In this document: positions 61,269 to 64,000 of the stretch, in pieces | Numbering within the stretch: position 1 is the first letter of the stretch | Layout of the letters: every line of letters begins with the position of its first letter | NCBI GenBank assembly: GCA_016719895.1 | Contig: JADJYG010000030.1 | Coordinates: 372,001-436,000, forward strand | Direction of reading: 5' to 3' | DNA length: 64,000 nt | From: Saprospirales bacterium | Lineage (GTDB): Bacteria > Bacteroidota > Bacteroidia > Chitinophagales > Saprospiraceae | Translations under genes and position numbers: made by a program | Notes under the pieces: generated by a model | Database searches by the model: none | What the model saw: only the letters and a program-made list of their open reading frames with translations | Told to the model about the DNA's origin: nothing

Positions 61269-62228
61269 GTGAAACGCTTCGAACAAATAGAGTCTTACCT
61301 GCAACGGCAAATGCCGCCGGAAGAAGTGCGCGCTTTCGAAGCGGAAATTGCGGCCGACCCTGAACTTGCGGCGCTGGTGCAGCAGCACCGCCTGGAACGG
61401 CAGGGACTGGAGTTGCTGGTCGAACGCGACCTGCTGGCCCGCATGCAGGCCTGGGACCGCGAAACGGATTTGTTTCAACAGGCGCAGCCCCGGCGGGCGG
61501 TGCTGCGCCCGATGGCCTGGGCGCTTCGGGCCGCAGCCATACTGGCTTTGGCGGCGTTCGGCTACTGGCTGCTCCAGCGCAATAATACTGCTGTGGTCGA
61601 CGAGCCCCCGCCTGTAGTACATACCAAACCAGAGATCAAGCCGCGGGCGCCCACCCTGCGCCGGCCGTCTCCGGCGCCTCCGCGCCAGGCAGCCCCGGCA
61701 GAAGAACCGTCCGGCGATATGGCCGGACAGGGCCCCGCCCCCGCCGAACCGGCGCCTATCGAGGAAATACCGGCAACTGCGCCCGACTATGCAGCCTTGG
61801 CCGATGCTTTTTTTCAACAACGCGACTTTGTACCCCTCAAAGGAAGCAAAGGCGGCGCTTCGGGGTCGGCTGCCTACAACCAGGCTCTGGATAAATTTCA
61901 GGATGGAAAGTACCAGGATGTGATATCCAAGCTAAGGCCCCTTTTGAGCCTCGACCCCGATGCTGTCCAGCAAAAGGAATTGATGGCGCTGTCGTTGTAT
62001 CAAAGCGGCCAGTATGAAGAGGCCATCCTCCTTTTCCGCGACGTGATCAGCTCCCGCAAACAGCCCTACGCCCAGCGGGCCGAATGGGCCCTCGCCCTGA
62101 CACTGCTTCATCAAATGCCTGCGAAAAAGCCTTTGTTCGACCGGGTATTGGCCGGGATGCTCAGCAACCCGCAACATCCGTTTTATACCCGGGCAAAGCA
62201 ATTGGAAGCACGCCTGACTGGTCACTGA
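61269..62228 (+). CDS. Anti-sigma-factor-like membrane protein with TPR-like domain
   Basis: From a GTG, 319 residues: a cytoplasmic N-terminal helical part (MKRFEQIESYLQRQMPPEEV, typical of zinc-less anti-sigma domains), one membrane helix (about 84-101, AAAILALAAFGYWLLQ), a Pro/Ala-rich periplasmic linker, and TPR-like helices (ALDKFQDGKYQDVISKLRPL, MALSLYQSGQYEEAILLFRD). Placement after the ECF sigma gene and this topology suggest it holds the sigma factor until a periplasmic signal arrives. No zinc-binding HxxxCxxC motif is present. Confidence 0.72.
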   Translation: MKRFEQIESYLQRQMPPEEVRAFEAEIAADPELAALVQQHRLERQGLELLVERDLLARMQAWDRETDLFQQAQPRRAVLRPMAWALRAAAILALAAFGYWLLQRNNTAVVDEPPPVVHTKPEIKPRAPTLRRPSPAPPRQAAPAEEPSGDMAGQGPAPAEPAPIEEIPATAPDYAALADAFFQQRDFVPLKGSKGGASGSAAYNQALDKFQDGKYQDVISKLRPLLSLDPDAVQQKELMALSLYQSGQYEEAILLFRDVISSRKQPYAQRAEWALALTLLHQMPAKKPLFDRVLAGMLSNPQHPFYTRAKQLEARLTGH

Positions 62229-62322
62229 TGCCTGCTGGTGACATTCTCTCCGCATATGACGAAAATCATACAAAATCTCGGTCCCGTTGGCAGAGATTTA
62301 CCGGAGAAAAGATACGCATTTT

Positions 62323-64000
62323 ATGAAAATTGGCTTTAGCCTTCTGCTGCTTGTCGGAGTCCTCTCCGTAGCACATGCACAAACCCCGGCGTTCCATCCG
62401 AATACCTCGAAGCCGAGCTCAAGGCCCGCTTGTTGGAGACCCATCATCGTACTAAAATCCAGCCCCGTTCAGCAGACTTTCAGGCCGATATCCTGTACGG
62501 CTGCTTCAGTTGGGCGGTTGATCCTGCGCAACGCTACATTGCCGGCGCCGTATTGTACCGGTTTCAGCCGGGACCACCCATGGAGGACTGGTCGCTCGAT
62601 CTTGCCGCCGCACTCCAGGTCGATTCGGTGCGCTGGCATGGCCAGGCGATCGGCTTTGACCATACTTCGGATGACTTGTTGACCCTGCATTTCCCGCAGG
62701 CATTGCCGGCCGGCATCCCGGATTCTGTAGAAATTTTTTATCAAGGCGTACCCGGCGACAGCGGGTTCGGTTCGTTTGTCACTACGGAGCACAATGCTGT
62801 GCCGGTGCTCTGGACGCTCTCCGAGCCTTACGGCGCCCGGGACTGGTTTCCCTGTCACCAAAATCTCGATGACAAAATTGACTCCTGCGATATTTTTATA
62901 ACGGCTCCGGCCGGTAATCGCGCCGCAAGCAATGGCGTGCTGGTGTCGGAAAGCACCCAGAATGGGCAAACTACCGCACATTGGCGCACCCGGTATCCGG
63001 TAGCGACCTATTTGTTGTGTATGGCCGTGACCAATTACGCCGTGTATGAAGAGGAGGTGTCTTTTGACGGCACGATCACGAAGGTGCAGAACTACGTTTA
63101 TCCGGAAAGCCTGCAGGCCGCGCAACTAGAATCGAACGCCATCGTGCCGCAAATGCAGCTGTTCAACGAACTGTTTGGGCTTTACCCTTTTCATTTGGAA
63201 AAATACGGCCATACGCAGTTCAGCTGGGGCGGCGGCATGGAACACCAGACCATGACCTTCGTGGTCAATTTTAATTTTGAACTGCTGGCACACGAACTGG
63301 CGCACCACTGGTTTGGCGACAAGGTGACCTGCGGCTCCTGGGAAGATATCTGGCTGAACGAAGGGTTTGCGACCTACCTGGCCGGACTCTGCTACGAACA
63401 CCTCCAACCTCAAGGTTGGTTGCCGTATCGCCAAATTCGCCTCAATTCCGTGGTCAGCCAGCCTGGCGGCTCCCTGCGGGTAAATGACACCACCAATGTG
63501 TACCGCATTTTCAACGGCCGGTTGTCGTATGCCAAAGGCGCCTTGGTGCTGCATCAGTTGCGCTGGATACTCAGCGACGATGTTTTTTTCGCTGGCCTCC
63601 GGGCTTACCTGGATGAACCCGGCCGGGCTTTCGGCTTTGCCCGGACGGCGGATTTGCAGCGACACCTGGAGCAGGCCTCCGGCCGCGACCTGGATCAGTA
63701 CTTCGCCGATTGGTACACCGGCGAAGGTTTTCCCAGCTACCAGGTGCTCTGGGCGCAGGATGCCGCGAACAAAGTGACCCTGACGCTGAACCAAACGACG
63801 TCGATGCCTGCTTCTGTGCCGTTTTTTGCCCTGCCGGCGCCGTTGCAACTGGTCGGCCCGGATGGCCAAACGAAAACCATAGTATTGGACCACAGTTATT
63901 CCGGACAGACGTTTACCGCCGATGTGGAATTTCCGGTGCTTGCTGTTTTATTCGATCCGGAGTTGTGGCTGATTTCCGCCAATAACACCGTAACCAAAAC
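62323..64000 (+). CDS. M1 family metallopeptidase, frameshifted near start, runs off window
   Basis: A signal peptide (MKIGFSLLLLVGVLSVAHAQ) starts at 62323, but after GCACAAACCCCGG the frame breaks. One base later, from 62391, it reads VPSEYLEAELKARLLETHHR and stays open to the window end. M1 landmarks follow: WGGGMEHQTMTFV (the GxMEN-like exopeptidase loop) and HELAHHWFGDKVTCGSWEDI, then WLNEGFATY (HExxH-x18-E zinc site). Inserting one G at 62388-62389 gives AQTPGVPSEYL and repairs the gene. It likely trims peptides in the periplasm or outside. The C-terminus lies beyond base 64000. Confidence 0.85.

Overview
The window reads as a chromosomal piece of a Bacteroidota bacterium, most likely Saprospiraceae-like. 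The reasons are moderately high G+C coding DNA, promoter motifs of the TTG-N19-21-TAnnTTTG type, several signal-peptide proteins with type IX secretion (T9SS) C-terminal sorting domains, YCF48/BNR and Fn3 surface proteins, LytS/LytTR-type signalling, an HMG-CoA synthase of the mevalonate pathway, and a zinc-free bL36. No rRNA, tRNA or CRISPR locus was seen.

Layout. (1) 1-9.4 kb: a truncated secreted protein, a ribosome hibernation factor, a composite palindromic repeat, small lipoproteins, a large acyl-CoA synthetase/GNAT fusion beside an HDAC-like deacetylase, HMG-CoA synthase and a small membrane protein. (2) 9.4-20.4 kb: two giant minus-strand surface proteins (YCF48-like with a T9SS signal; a three-module 'WVxGxGxW' protein with Ig-like repeats), a cytochrome c tail relic, a gutted partial copy of the giant gene, and a nested fold-back element. 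(3) 20.4-24.9 kb: a decayed LytS-type sensor kinase and LytTR regulator, separated by a GxxExxY nuclease-fold gene and a 1.15 kb mirrored array of about 59-bp repeats. (4) 25.3-42.2 kb: the fused S10-spc-alpha ribosomal protein cluster (rpsJ to rplQ with secY, map, infA, rpoA). (5) 42.2-57.4 kb: secreted proteins, including a 2211-residue protein, an AT-rich island with two modular secreted proteins (common N-terminal domain, different C-terminal domains, one an M35-like metallopeptidase), each followed immediately by a small three-helix membrane protein, and then an Fn3 protein. (6) 57.5-64 kb: a minus-strand operon of an outer-membrane barrel, a double zinc ribbon, a MotB/ExbD-like and a MotA/ExbB-like protein; then an ECF sigma factor, an anti-sigma-like TPR protein and an M1 aminopeptidase running off the end.

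Two themes cut across the window. First, several genes, including essential rpsC, carry one-base frameshifts that a single G or C added to a GG or CC run would repair. This looks more like consensus sequence error than gene decay, so most 'broken' genes should be treated with caution. The kinase/regulator pair is the exception, with in-frame stop codons. Second, many intergenic spaces hold mirrored palindromes built from short tandem words, at scales from 17-bp hairpins to the 1.15 kb array.

The best candidates for something undescribed are the AT-rich modular effector/membrane-partner island (about 49.2-54.9 kb) and the GxxExxY gene with its mirrored repeat array (22.6-24.1 kb). The zinc-ribbon/ion-motor operon (57.5-60.3 kb) comes next.
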